Part shown: piece by piece, positions 1 through 8,921 of the stretch
How positions within the stretch are numbered: position 1 is the stretch's first letter
How the letters are laid out: every line of letters begins with the position of its first letter
Assembly (NCBI GenBank): GCA_050486225.1
Contig: JBJHCV010000001.1
Span: 1 to 64,000, forward strand
Source: JBBDIX01 sp050486225
GTDB taxonomy: Bacteria; Actinomycetota; Nitriliruptoria; Nitriliruptorales; Nitriliruptoraceae
DNA length: 64,000 nt
Direction of reading: 5' to 3'
Program-made: the position numbers and the translations under genes
The notes under the pieces: model-generated
The model's database searches: none
What the model was told of the DNA's origin: nothing
What the model saw: the letters and a program-made list of their open reading frames with translations, nothing else

Positions 1-48
1 GCCCGGCCCGCGCGCGGGGCCAGCGCCCCCCCCCGCCCCCCCCCCGTT
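1..48. repeat. C-rich homopolymer tract
   Basis: The first 48 bases are almost pure G/C and contain two runs of about ten C separated by a single G. No gene is visible here. It resembles the long G/C hairpin arm seen at 29781-29838, and may be the remains of a terminator belonging to whatever lies left of the window. Homopolymer length in such a tract is unreliable in assemblies. Confidence 0.5.
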
Positions 49-94
49 TCTCGGAACCGCCGTCGCCCGGGCGGCCGGCCCCCGCCCCACGACA

Positions 95-125
95 CGGGTG
101 ACGTCCCGCGTGGGGACGTCACCCG
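95..125 (-). terminator. Hairpin terminator of the first receptor gene
   Basis: A perfect 13-bp inverted repeat (95-107 with 113-125) with a 5-base loop lies just past the stop codon of the leftward receptor gene. There is no U tract, which is usual for high-GC actinobacterial terminators. Confidence 0.65.
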
Positions 126-132
126 CTCATCG

Positions 133-1185
133 TCACCCTCGGGCCTGGATGCGGGCCCATGCCTCCTCCCAGAGGCTCGTGTCGATGATGTCCTCGGCGT
201 CGTACGCCTCGTCGATGTTGCCGGCATCCACCTGCGCCTGGATCGAGGGCTGCAGGTAGTCGACGCCCAGACCGACGTCGTCGTGGTGCCACTGCTCCAT
301 GTCGAGGAAGCCCTGGAAGATCGCCTTGATGAGATCGAGGTCGTTCTGCCGGATGATCTCCTCCTCGTACAGGAACTGGGCGATCTCGTCGAAGTTCGCC
401 GGGTCCTGCATGAAGCCGACGGCGTCGGTCATCGCGCCGAGCCAGCGGACCAGACCCTCACGGTTGTCCGCGATGGCGTCCGCGTTGAACACCCACGCGG
501 TGTAGTGCTGCTGCGCGATGTCCTGCAGCGCGAGGATCACCCGCCAGTCCTCGCCCGTCTCGAAGCGGACGAACTCCAGTTCGTCGACGTGCAGGACGTG
601 GGTGTCGAGCACGCCACTGACCAGCGGCGTCAGGTGGTCCGCGCCGGTGTCGACCGTCTCCACCTGCGAGATGTCGAGCCCGCAGCTCTCGAGCATGACG
701 CTCAGCACGAGCCACCGCGCGTCACCGGGAGCCTGCGAACCAGAGGTCTTGCCGACCATGTCCTCGCACGTCTGGACCGCAGGGTCCTTGGACACGAGGA
801 TCCAGTCCTGGTGGTTCTCCCCCATGATGGCCTTGAGGTCGACCCCTGCCGCAGCCGCCGTCAGGAACGGCTCGGTGCCGGTGTGACCGCCGTCGATCTC
901 CCGGGTGAAGGTCGCCTGCACCACGTCTCCACCGGAACCCATGGGACGAATCGTGACGTCGACGTCCCACTCGTCGAAGAAGCCGAAGTGCTCGGCGACG
1001 TAGATCTGCGCCGACACCCAGATCGTCGGCATGTTGCCCGGGTGCGCGATGGTGAGCGGCTGCGCCTCGGCGTCACTGCCCGAGTCGTCGCCGCTCCCAC
1101 ACGCCGCGAGCACGAGTGCCAGCACGAGTGCCAACAGCACCGTGCGGCGCCCACGTCGGCCACGCCCTGTCGTGAACCTGTTCAT
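133..1185 (-). CDS. ABC transporter substrate-binding lipoprotein, NMT1/TauA-like
   Basis: A 350-residue receptor of the NMT1/THI5/TauA type, which captures a small organic solute outside the membrane for an ABC importer. The first 29 residues form a lipoprotein signal: arginine-rich start, hydrophobic stretch, then a lipobox ending LAAC with the acylated Cys at 29, followed by a Gly/Ser/Asp linker. The ATG at 1185 is chosen because GGAGGA lies five bases upstream; an ATG 21 bases further up has no such site. No permease gene is adjacent, so it is an orphan receptor here. Two cysteines (in TCEDMVG and LESCGL) may form a disulfide. The substrate cannot be told from sequence. It is distinct from the four receptors at 27-40 kb, which share a C-terminal motif absent here. 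Confidence 0.85.
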   Translation of the reverse strand: MNRFTTGRGRRGRRTVLLALVLALVLAACGSGDDSGSDAEAQPLTIAHPGNMPTIWVSAQIYVAEHFGFFDEWDVDVTIRPMGSGGDVVQATFTREIDGGHTGTEPFLTAAAAGVDLKAIMGENHQDWILVSKDPAVQTCEDMVGKTSGSQAPGDARWLVLSVMLESCGLDISQVETVDTGADHLTPLVSGVLDTHVLHVDELEFVRFETGEDWRVILALQDIAQQHYTAWVFNADAIADNREGLVRWLGAMTDAVGFMQDPANFDEIAQFLYEEEIIRQNDLDLIKAIFQGFLDMEQWHHDDVGLGVDYLQPSIQAQVDAGNIDEAYDAEDIIDTSLWEEAWARIQARG

Positions 1186-1329
1186 GCGTTCCTCCCACGG
1201 TCGCATCCACTTGTTGGCTGAGCCAGTCGACCAAGGGCCCCGCGCATGCGACGTTCCCCAGATCGCCCGGATGGTCGAGTGCCCTGCCGAGCGGGTCCCA
1301 ACCCGTCTCCCCTGCAGGGCGCGTGGCAG

Positions 1330-1358
1330 AAACTACGACGGTCGTCGGGTGGCGTCAA
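1330..1358 (-). promoter_or_regulatory. Sigma-70-type promoter of the first receptor gene
   Basis: Reading leftward, TTGACG (1358-1353) and TAGTTT (1335-1330) are separated by exactly 17 bases. This fits the actinobacterial housekeeping pattern TTGAC-N17-TANNNT and implies a leader of about 140 bases before the start at 1185. The -35 sits in the 13-mer ACTGGTTGACGCC, which recurs upstream of the selenoprotein gene at 18.5 kb. Confidence 0.6.
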
Positions 1359-1464
1359 CCAGTCGTGCGATCGTTCGCATCGCCCGGACGCGGTGTCTGC
1401 ACCTCGTGGCCCGGGTGCGAGCACGGACCGACCCGGCGTCCGCCGCGCCGGTGCGACCGGCCGT

Positions 1465-2259
1465 TCACACGGCGACGGCGTGCCACCGACCACCGGCGTG
1501 ACGCACCTCGACGTCGATGCCGAACGTGGCCGACACCGTGTCATCGACCAGCACGTCGGCCACGGGACCGGCTGCCACCGGACGCCCGTCACGCAGCAGC
1601 AGCACCTGGGTGATGCCGCGCGGCAGCTCCTCCAGGTGGTGGGTGACGATGGCGACGGTGGGACCGTCGGGTTCGGCGAGCAGGCGGTCGAGGTCGGCGA
1701 TCAGTCGTTCACGGCCTCCGAGGTCGAGTCCTGCGAACGGCTCGTCGAGCAGGAGCAGTTCGGGGTCACCCGCGAGCGCGCGGGCGATGCGGACGCGCTG
1801 GCGTTCTCCCTGCGACAGGGTGTCGACGCGTCGGTCCGCGAGGTGGCCGGCGGCCACCCGCTCCAGCGCACGTTCCGCGGCCTCGCGCACTCCGGGTCGG
1901 TCGAGCAGCCCCGGGGGTGGCCATGTCCCGCCCTGGATGGCCGCGGCGACCAGCGGGAGCGCCGGGGCACGCTCGTGCAGCAGCGGATCGAGCGCGACGG
2001 ACACGAACCCGATCCGGGGCCGAAGGTCTCGCACGTCGACGCGGCCGACTCGTCCGCCGAGGACGTCGACCTCGCCCCGCGTCGGGTGACGGTAGGTCGA
2101 CAGCACCCGCAGCAGCGTGGTCTTGCCCGCGCCGTTCGGTCCGAGGACGGCCAGGTGCCCGCCGCTGGGCACGTCCAGGTCCACGCCGTGGAGGATGTCG
2201 TGCCCTTCGACCCTCACTCCGACGCCACGCAGGCGCGCGATCGGTCCACGTCCACTCAT
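1465..2259 (-). CDS. ABC transporter ATP-binding protein
   Basis: A 264-residue ABC ATPase that hydrolyses ATP at the inner face of a transporter. It has the Walker A GPNGAGKTT, the signature LSQGERQRVRIARAL, the Walker B LLLLDEPFAGLD and a switch histidine in VTHHLEE. The start at 2259 is favoured over an in-frame ATG at 2292 because AGGAGG lies directly upstream. It follows a small DMT-family membrane protein by 29 bases, so the two are probably co-transcribed, but no ABC permease is nearby. The overall shape resembles the ModF/ferric-siderophore branch of ABC ATPases. The substrate is unassigned. Confidence 0.85.
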   Translation of the reverse strand: MSGRGPIARLRGVGVRVEGHDILHGVDLDVPSGGHLAVLGPNGAGKTTLLRVLSTYRHPTRGEVDVLGGRVGRVDVRDLRPRIGFVSVALDPLLHERAPALPLVAAAIQGGTWPPPGLLDRPGVREAAERALERVAAGHLADRRVDTLSQGERQRVRIARALAGDPELLLLDEPFAGLDLGGRERLIADLDRLLAEPDGPTVAIVTHHLEELPRGITQVLLLRDGRPVAAGPVADVLVDDTVSATFGIDVEVRHAGGRWHAVAV

Positions 2260-2288
2260 CGATCCTCCTGACTGCTCGGCGTCGGGCG

Positions 2289-2732
2289 TCATCCCGACGA
2301 GGGACCCCGACTCACCACCAGGTACACGCCGGCGACGATCATCGCGGCACCCGCGAGCCGCACGGGGTCGAGGGCCACGGCACGGTCCGCGACGCGCGCG
2401 GTCTCGATCCCGAACCCGACCAGCAACTGCACGGCGGTGACGGTGGCGAGCGTGGAGGCGAGCCCCATCCCCGCGACCGCGATGGCGATGGCGGTCACCA
2501 GCAGCACCCCGCCGACGCCCGCGAGCAGACCCCAGGGTGCCGCCCTGACCACCTCGGTGCGGAACCCCAGACGGGCGACGAGCACTCCGACGACCCCGAA
2601 CGCGAGGCCTGCGGCGTGCACCCAGGTCGACGCGACGAAGGGATGGAGCCGCGCACCGAACGCGCCGATGAGTGCCGACTGGACGGCGATGAGCGTCCCG
2701 GCGATCACCCCCGCGTACACCGCCGTCCTCAC
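2289..2732 (-). CDS. DMT-superfamily small membrane protein, YdcZ/DUF606-like
   Basis: A 147-residue, very hydrophobic protein with about five predicted membrane helices and almost no polar loops. Size and the Ala/Gly/Val-rich helices match the YdcZ (DUF606) half-size members of the drug/metabolite transporter superfamily, which work as dimers and export small molecules. The start is GTG. It lies directly upstream of the lone ABC ATPase with a 29-base gap, which suggests one transcript, though the two belong to different transporter classes. The substrate is unknown. Confidence 0.7.
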   Translation of the reverse strand: MRTAVYAGVIAGTLIAVQSALIGAFGARLHPFVASTWVHAAGLAFGVVGVLVARLGFRTEVVRAAPWGLLAGVGGVLLVTAIAIAVAGMGLASTLATVTAVQLLVGFGIETARVADRAVALDPVRLAGAAMIVAGVYLVVSRGPSSG

Positions 2733-2927
2733 GCCCGTCCCTTCCCTGAGGCCCCCGTGGGACCCGGACCGCCGGCTCGCGCTCCCGGGACCCGGACCCT
2801 AGAGGCTCGACGGACGCAGTCCCGACTCCCGGGCGCGTGGACCGACAGCGTGCGCGACGAGCCGGGTGGTCGGAGGTGACCTCGCGTCGCGTCCCCGGGT
2901 TCCACCCTCACCTGCAGGGGCACCTCG

Positions 2928-4010
2928 TCAGAAGCAGGCGCGGGCGAGCCACTGGTAGGGGTTCACCGCCGCGCCACCCCCCGGGTGCCGTTCGAAGTGG
3001 ATGTGGGGAGCGCCACCGCGCGCGTTGCCGGTGTTGCCGTTGAACGCGATGTGGTCACCGGCGACGACCCGGACCCCGGCACTGCCCAGGTCGGTGTAGC
3101 CGTTGAGGTGCGCGTAGAAGTAGGTGCTGCCGTCATCGCCCCGCAGGTACAGCGAGAGCCCGCCGAGCTGGCTGTTGGCCCGACGTTCGACCACCCCGGA
3201 GACGAACGCGTACACCGGTGCGTTCATCGGCCCCATCATGTCGGTCCCCCGGTGACCACGGCCACCCGACCTGGCGTGACCCCACGAGTCGATGAAGTGG
3301 GTCACCTGCGGGGACATCGGGCATGCGTAGACGCCCTGCTGGCTGCCCTCGGTGATCCTGCGCTGGCGCGAGTCACGATCCTCGATGGACTGCGCGACGA
3401 TCTCGGCCTGCGCGAGCTGCTGCTCCAGCAGGCGCCGAGCCGCGTCGAGTTCCAGTTCGAGGGTCGCGAGGCGATCGCGCTGGGCGACGCTCAGCGCGCG
3501 AGCCTGCAGGTACGAGTCGCGCGCCGCGATCACCTCCTCGAGCCCGGCCTGGTCGCGCCGCTGGACGACGGCGAACATGCTGGCGCGCTCGATCCCGTCG
3601 ATGGGCGCCTCCGCGGCCAGCAGCGCATCGAACGTCCGCGTCGATCCGTGCTTGAAGATGGTGCGTGCTCGGGTCGCGAGCCGTTCGTCGAACGACGCGT
3701 ACTCCTGCTCGAGCGTGCGTTCGCGACGTTCGAGGGTCTCCAGGTCCTGCACGGCGTTCTCCACCTCGACGAGCACCGACTCGTAGCGGACCGTGAACGC
3801 CTCGACCTCGGCACGCAGTTCACTGGTCCGCTGGCGGGCGTCCTCGAGCGTCTGTGCTCCCGTGGGCTGGACCGCCGCCGACAGCGCGACGCCCACCAGC
3901 ACGAGGCTCGTGACGACACGGCGCGGGCGGAGCAAGGGCAGGTTCCTGGTCGTGGCGGGCTGCGGCGGGCTGCGGCGTGTGGAGCCAGCAGGCGCAGGGC
4001 CCTCGGGCAC
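2928..4010 (-). CDS. Secreted M23-family peptidase with N-terminal coiled coil
   Basis: A 360-residue murein hydrolase of the EnvC/LytM type. After an N-terminal signal (hydrophobic stretch about residues 33-50) comes a heptad-rich coiled coil (about 53-215), then an M23 domain. Zinc ligands are visible: H253 and D257 in HRGTD and H338 in HIHFE, with H336 as the likely catalytic histidine. The M23 domain cleaves peptidoglycan cross-links, and the coiled coil usually serves autoinhibition or recruitment by FtsEX. The start is uncertain: GTG at 4010 gives a long N-terminus, and an internal TTG just before LLRPRR would give a more normal signal peptide. It lies downstream of a paralogue with the same architecture. 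Confidence 0.85.
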   Translation of the reverse strand: MPEGPAPAGSTRRSPPQPATTRNLPLLRPRRVVTSLVLVGVALSAAVQPTGAQTLEDARQRTSELRAEVEAFTVRYESVLVEVENAVQDLETLERRERTLEQEYASFDERLATRARTIFKHGSTRTFDALLAAEAPIDGIERASMFAVVQRRDQAGLEEVIAARDSYLQARALSVAQRDRLATLELELDAARRLLEQQLAQAEIVAQSIEDRDSRQRRITEGSQQGVYACPMSPQVTHFIDSWGHARSGGRGHRGTDMMGPMNAPVYAFVSGVVERRANSQLGGLSLYLRGDDGSTYFYAHLNGYTDLGSAGVRVVAGDHIAFNGNTGNARGGAPHIHFERHPGGGAAVNPYQWLARACF

Positions 4011-4096
4011 GGTGCGCGGAATCCCGCGCGCCGTGGGGGGCGGCGAGGCCGGGAGTGGGGTGGTGCTCAGGAGGCGGTCAGGCGCCTGTCCGGAGG

Positions 4097-4120
4097 GCGA
4101 CGCCGAGGTGGCGGCGTCGC
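4097..4120 (-). terminator. Hairpin between the two M23 genes
   Basis: An 8-bp perfect inverted repeat with an 8-base loop lies about 90 bases past the stop of the upstream M23 gene and 90 bases before the next. It may end or attenuate transcription between the paralogues. It is short, so confidence is modest. Confidence 0.35.
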
Positions 4121-4211
4121 GCGGGACCGGCGGACAGGGTACCCGCGGGCGTCCGGCCGACCCCGCTCACCCCTGTCGAACGCCGGTGGCCGCACGTGTG
4201 CGCGACGCGGT

Positions 4212-5228
4212 TCAGAAGCAGGCCGCGGCGAGCCACTGGTAGGGGTTGATGGCTCCGCCCCCGCCGGGGTGGATCTCGAAGTGGACGTGGGGGGCGCTCG
4301 GCGACGCGTTGCCGGTGTGGCCGTTGCGTGCGATGAGCTGGCCCGGAGCGACGCGTCTGCCCGCCTGCCCGTCGGGTTCGACGCTGTCGAGGTGCGCGTA
4401 GAAGTAGGTGTTTCCGTCGTCGCCCCGCAGGTACAGGCCCAGTCCGCCGAGCCCGCTCCAGGACACGCGCGAGATGGTGCCGTACGTGAACGCGTAGACC
4501 GGGTGGCGGTACGGAGCGAACACGTCGGTGCCACGGTGTCGTCGCCCACCGCTGCGAGGCGCTCCCCAGGTGTCGCGGAAGCGCACCGCGCTGTCGAAGA
4601 TGCAGGCGTACACACCCTGCTGCACCCCCCGGTCGATCGTCACCTGACGGTCGAGCATGGTCCGCAGGCTCGTCGCGCGTGCCTCGGCCTGGGACAGTGC
4701 GGCGGACAGTTCGCGCGACTGCAGGTCCAGGTCGGCCTGGAGTTCGTCGAGGCGCTGCTCCCGGTCGGCGAGCAGTTCGAGTGTCTGGTCGAGCGCGACC
4801 CGTGAGGCGACCGCATCCTCGAGCCGGGTGCCCTCACGCAGCTGGAGGGTGGAGATCATCGCGGCGCGTTCGACGGCCTCCTGGGGCCCTCCCGAACTCA
4901 GGAGCGTCTCGAAGGTCGCGGTCGACCCCTGCTTGAACACCGCGCGGGCCCGTTCGGACAGCAGGTGTGTCGCGTCGTGCGCGGCGGCCTCGAGCACCCC
5001 GGCACGCAGGCGAAGCTCCTCGAGTTCGACCTCCGTCTCCTCGATCCGCGCCCACGTCTCCTCGTAGCGTTGCACGGCCGTGTCCAGGCGCTGCTCGAGG
5101 TCGTCGACCAGCCGCTCTGCGTCCTGGATCTCGCCGCGCAGCGAGTCCTGGGTCACGCCGACGGCAGGAAGCGGTTCGGCGACGAGCAGTACGGCGACGA
5201 GCACCGCGAACACTGCACGTCGGGACAC
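4212..5228 (-). CDS. Secreted M23-family peptidase with N-terminal coiled coil (paralogue)
   Basis: A 338-residue paralogue of the neighbouring M23 protein with the same order: signal peptide (about 1-22), long coiled coil, then the LytM/M23 domain. Zinc ligands H231 and D235 (HRGTD) and H316 (HVHFE) are intact, with H314 in the catalytic position. The GTG at 5228 is chosen because GGAGG lies five bases upstream and it places the signal peptide at the N-terminus. An in-frame ATG 138 bases upstream would add an unconvincing leader. Both proteins share GVYAC before the catalytic domain and NPYQWLA.ACF at the end, so each has a conserved Cys near the C-terminus that may pair with the one in GVYAC. 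Probable role: septal or cell-wall peptidoglycan remodelling. Confidence 0.87.
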   Translation of the reverse strand: MSRRAVFAVLVAVLLVAEPLPAVGVTQDSLRGEIQDAERLVDDLEQRLDTAVQRYEETWARIEETEVELEELRLRAGVLEAAAHDATHLLSERARAVFKQGSTATFETLLSSGGPQEAVERAAMISTLQLREGTRLEDAVASRVALDQTLELLADREQRLDELQADLDLQSRELSAALSQAEARATSLRTMLDRQVTIDRGVQQGVYACIFDSAVRFRDTWGAPRSGGRRHRGTDVFAPYRHPVYAFTYGTISRVSWSGLGGLGLYLRGDDGNTYFYAHLDSVEPDGQAGRRVAPGQLIARNGHTGNASPSAPHVHFEIHPGGGGAINPYQWLAAACF

Positions 5229-5428
5229 GAGGACCTCCGGGGGCGCCGACGTGCTCGGGCAGCGGTCGGCAGCGGACGGGACACCGGGGGGCGCAGGATG
5301 CCATGCCCGCCGGGCAGGGGCCACTTCGGACCCCCGACCGACGACCAGTAGCCTCGCTCGGTGCACCGCGGCCGCACCCCTGACGCACCCGACCGGACCC
5401 GGCTGACGGGTCGACGACGGGCCCGACG

Positions 5429-7363
5429 ATGACCGACGACCACTCCCACGACGACGCCACGCTCGCCGTCGACGTCGGTGGCACGTTCACGGACGTCGTG
5501 CGCTGGGACGGCACCCGCCTCACCGTCACCAAGACGTCGACGACGGCCGACCAGGCGGACGGTGTCGTCACCGGCGCGACCCGCCTGACCGACGCCGACA
5601 CGCGGCTGCTGCACGGCACGACCGTGGCGACCAACGCGCTGCTGGAACGTCGAGGTGCACCGACCGCGCTGGTCACCGACGCCGGGTTCGAGGACGTACT
5701 GGAGATCGGCCGTCAGGATCGTCCGTCGCTCTACGACCCGTTCGCGGACCGTCCGGCACCGCTGGTGGACCGCTCGCGCCGCATCGGGGTGGATCCCGAC
5801 GCCGACCCGTCCGACACCGTCGACCGGGTCATGGCGGCCGGTGTGGAGGCGGTGGCCGTGTGCCTGCTCGACGCATGGGCGGACGGCTCCACCGAACGAC
5901 GGATCGCCGACGCGATCGCCAGCCGACTCGACGTGGCCGTGTCCACCTCGCACCGTGTCGCCGGGGAGTTCCGCGAGTTCGAACGGATGTCCACCACGGT
6001 CCTCAACGCGACCCTCGGCCCGGAGGTCCGCCGGTACCTCACCAGCCTGCGCGAGCGGGCCCGTACCGCCGGTCTTCCCGCCGAGATCGAGGTGCTGCGG
6101 TCCTCCGGGGGCCTCATGTCCCTCGAGGACGCGGCGGAGCTCCCGGCGGCGATCCTGCTGTCGGGTCCCGCAGGAGGAGTCGTGGCGGCCGCGGCACTCG
6201 GCGAGGTGCTGGGTCACGACACCGTCGTGTCGTTCGACATGGGCGGCACGTCCACCGACGTGTGCCGCATCACCTCGGCGCGACCCGAGGTCGCCTACGA
6301 ACGCACGATCGACGGCCACCCCTGTCGGATGCCGACGGTCGCGATCGAGACCGTCGGCGCGGGTGGAGGCAGCGTCGTGTGGTCCGACAGCGGCGGTGCC
6401 CTGCGGGTCGGGCCGCACAGTGCCGGCGCCCGACCCGGGCCTGCGTGCTACGGCCGTGGCGGCACCGAGCCGACCGTCACCGACGCCAACGTCGCGCTCG
6501 GTCGGATCGCGCCGGACGCCCGACTGGTCGGCGAGGTCGCCCTCGACCGCGCCGCTGCCGTGGCCGCACTGGGACTCGTCGGCGGCCCGCTGGGTCTCGA
6601 CGCCACCGCGACCGCGCTCGGTGCGGTGGACGTCGTCGAGGAGCACATGGCTCGCGCGCTGCGGATGGTGTCGGTGGAGCAGGGAGTGGACCCGCGCGAC
6701 GCCTGGTTGGTGTCGTTCGGCGGTGCCGGAGGGTTGCACGCGACGTCGCTCGCCCGTCGACTGGACATGCGCGGGGTGGTCGTCCCGGTCCACGCCGGGG
6801 TGTTCTCGGCGTTGGGCCTGCTGCTCAGCCCGCGACGCGAGGACCGCACGCAGGGCGTGCGGATCCGAGGTGACGCCGAGGCGCTGGCACGACACGCCGA
6901 GCGGCTGACCGCGGACGTCGACGACGCCACGGCCACCGTGCGCATCGTCCTCGACGTCCGTCACGTCGGCCAGGCCCACGAGACACCGGTGGAGTTCACC
7001 CCGGGCGAGTCGTGGACGACCGTGCGGGCACGGTTCGACGACGCCCACCGACGCCACAACGGATTCACCCTGGACGACGACGCCGAGGTCGTCACGATCC
7101 GCGCAGAGGTCACCCGACCACCTGCGCTGCGCGTCGACCAGCTGCCCCGCCACGTCGCCGACGGCGATCCGCGACGCGGCGAACGTGACGTCGTGCTCGA
7201 CGAGGGGGTCGTGCGCGCACCGGTGTGGTGGCGGCCGGGCCTCGCGGCGGGCGCTCGCGTTCCCGGCCCGGCCGTGATCGAGGAGGCGGAGGCGACCACC
7301 CTGATCGGGCCCGGCGAGCAGGCGGTCGTCCACGACTCCGGAGCGCTGGAGGTGACCTGGTGA
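5429..7363 (+). CDS. hyuA: Hydantoinase/oxoprolinase A subunit
   Basis: A 644-residue member of the HyuA/oxoprolinase-A/acetone-carboxylase-beta family, which uses ATP to activate the carbonyl of a cyclic imide or lactam (N-methylhydantoin, 5-oxoproline) before ring opening. The N-terminal actin-like ATPase signature LAVDVGGTFTDVV is at about residues 10-22, and SFDMGGTSTDV in mid-protein is the second phosphate-binding motif. Length is slightly below the usual 680-720. It overlaps the B subunit gene by four bases (GTGA), so the two are translationally coupled. The exact substrate cannot be assigned; the creatininase- and creatinase-like genes at the far end of the window are compatible with hydantoin-type metabolism but are 45 kb away. 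Confidence 0.9.
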   Translation: MTDDHSHDDATLAVDVGGTFTDVVRWDGTRLTVTKTSTTADQADGVVTGATRLTDADTRLLHGTTVATNALLERRGAPTALVTDAGFEDVLEIGRQDRPSLYDPFADRPAPLVDRSRRIGVDPDADPSDTVDRVMAAGVEAVAVCLLDAWADGSTERRIADAIASRLDVAVSTSHRVAGEFREFERMSTTVLNATLGPEVRRYLTSLRERARTAGLPAEIEVLRSSGGLMSLEDAAELPAAILLSGPAGGVVAAAALGEVLGHDTVVSFDMGGTSTDVCRITSARPEVAYERTIDGHPCRMPTVAIETVGAGGGSVVWSDSGGALRVGPHSAGARPGPACYGRGGTEPTVTDANVALGRIAPDARLVGEVALDRAAAVAALGLVGGPLGLDATATALGAVDVVEEHMARALRMVSVEQGVDPRDAWLVSFGGAGGLHATSLARRLDMRGVVVPVHAGVFSALGLLLSPRREDRTQGVRIRGDAEALARHAERLTADVDDATATVRIVLDVRHVGQAHETPVEFTPGESWTTVRARFDDAHRRHNGFTLDDDAEVVTIRAEVTRPPALRVDQLPRHVADGDPRRGERDVVLDEGVVRAPVWWRPGLAAGARVPGPAVIEEAEATTLIGPGEQAVVHDSGALEVTW

Positions 7364-8904
7364 GAGGCGTCGACCCCGTCGACCTCGAGGTCGCCCGGCA
7401 CCGGTTCGCCGCCGTCGCCGACGAGATGGGTGCCGTGCTCCGACGCACCGCCTACTCCCCCAACATCAAGGAGCGCGCCGACTGCTCGGCCGCCGTGTTC
7501 CTGCCGTCCGGAGAGATGCTCGCGCAGGCCGAGCACATCCCGGTGCACCTGGGGTCGATGCCGGCGTCGGTCCGCGCCGTGCTCGACGCGTGCGGACCCC
7601 TCGAACCGGGGATGCAGTACGCGGTCAACGACCCGTTCGCGGGCGGCACCCACCTCAACGACCTGACCCTCGTACGCCCGGTGACCATCGGCGACGACCT
7701 CGTCGGGTTCGTCGCCAACCGGGCCCACCACGCCGACGTCGGGGGCGAGGCCCCCGGGTCGATGCCCGCCGACGCCGTCGACATCTCCCAGGAGGGCCAT
7801 CGGGTGGCCCCGACGCGTGCCGTCGTCGACGGCCAGTGGGTCGACGCGTTCCGGGATCCGTTCCTCGCGGCCACCCGAACACCCCGCGAACGGATCGGGG
7901 ACCTGTCGGCGCAGCTCGGGGCCAACGAGGTCGGCGCCCGACGTCTCGTCGAGGTCGTCTCCTCGCTCGGCCCTCAGCGGTTCGCCGAGCTCGCCGAGGC
8001 GGTGCTCGACCACGGGGAACGTCTCACCCGGGCGGCGCTCGCCGCCGCCGGCGACGGGACCGCGACGTTCACCGACCACCTCGAGGGTCGCGACGACCTG
8101 CACGCCATCACGGTCGCCATCACGCTGTCGGGGGGCCTGCTCCACGCAGACTTCACGGGATCCGACCCGCAGGTCGCCGCCAACGTCAACGCGGTCCGCG
8201 CGGTCACCCGGTCGTGCCTGTACCTGGCGGTCCGGGTCGCCACCGACCCGAGCATCCCGGCCAACGGCGGTTGCGAACGACCCCTGACGCTGGTGACCCC
8301 GGCCGGCTCGATCGTCGACGCCCGACCACCGGCAGCCGTCGCGGCCGGCAACGTCGAGGCCAGTCAGCGGATCGCCGACGTGCTCCTCGGTGCACTGGCG
8401 CAGCTGTTCCCCGACCGCATCCCCGCCGCGTCACAGGGGACCATGAACAACCTGCTCATCGGCAACGACGACTTCGCCTACTACGAGACCATCGCCGGCG
8501 GGCAGGGTGCGCGTCCCGGCCGTGACGGTCAGTCGGGCATCCACACCGGCATGACCAACACGCGCAACACCCCCGTCGAGTCGCTGCACGCTCACTACCC
8601 GTTCCGGGTCCGGCGCACGACACTGTGGCCCTCAGGCGGCGAGGGCCGCTGGCGCGGCGGAGACGGGATCGAACGCGAGGTCGAGTTCCTCGAACCTGCC
8701 GTCGTGTCGGTGATCGCCGACCGTCGACGCACCCGACCGTGGGGACTGGCGGGAGGCGGCCCGGGCCACAGCGGCGAGGACTGGCTCGTCACGCGCCGCG
8801 GGAACCGGGAGCGACTGCCGGGCAAGGTCACGTTCGACGTGCAGGCCGGTGATCGACTGCTCATGCGCACGCCGGGTGGGGGCGGGTGGGGTCCCCCGGG
8901 CTGA
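7360..8904 (+). CDS. hyuB: Hydantoinase/oxoprolinase B subunit
   Basis: A 514-residue HyuB-family protein, the partner of HyuA in ATP-dependent ring-opening amidohydrolases. The start GTG overlaps the last codons of hyuA by four bases and begins at the family's conserved N-terminus (PVDLEVARHRF). Typical family blocks include SPNIKERADCSA, the aspartate-rich NDPFAGGTHLNDL and a glycine-rich C-terminus (TPGGGGWGPPG). It ends 17 bases from the stop of the convergent acyl-CoA dehydrogenase gene, with no room for a terminator hairpin between them. Confidence 0.9.
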   Translation: MRGVDPVDLEVARHRFAAVADEMGAVLRRTAYSPNIKERADCSAAVFLPSGEMLAQAEHIPVHLGSMPASVRAVLDACGPLEPGMQYAVNDPFAGGTHLNDLTLVRPVTIGDDLVGFVANRAHHADVGGEAPGSMPADAVDISQEGHRVAPTRAVVDGQWVDAFRDPFLAATRTPRERIGDLSAQLGANEVGARRLVEVVSSLGPQRFAELAEAVLDHGERLTRAALAAAGDGTATFTDHLEGRDDLHAITVAITLSGGLLHADFTGSDPQVAANVNAVRAVTRSCLYLAVRVATDPSIPANGGCERPLTLVTPAGSIVDARPPAAVAAGNVEASQRIADVLLGALAQLFPDRIPAASQGTMNNLLIGNDDFAYYETIAGGQGARPGRDGQSGIHTGMTNTRNTPVESLHAHYPFRVRRTTLWPSGGEGRWRGGDGIEREVEFLEPAVVSVIADRRRTRPWGLAGGGPGHSGEDWLVTRRGNRERLPGKVTFDVQAGDRLLMRTPGGGGWGPPG

Positions 8905-8921
8905 ACGGCGCGGACGTCGGG

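Noticed and set aside
5153..7333. A 726-codon open frame on the minus strand opposite hyuA
   Set aside because: It is antisense to a well-conserved gene; long antisense frames arise from high GC at third positions. It has no motifs or ribosome site.
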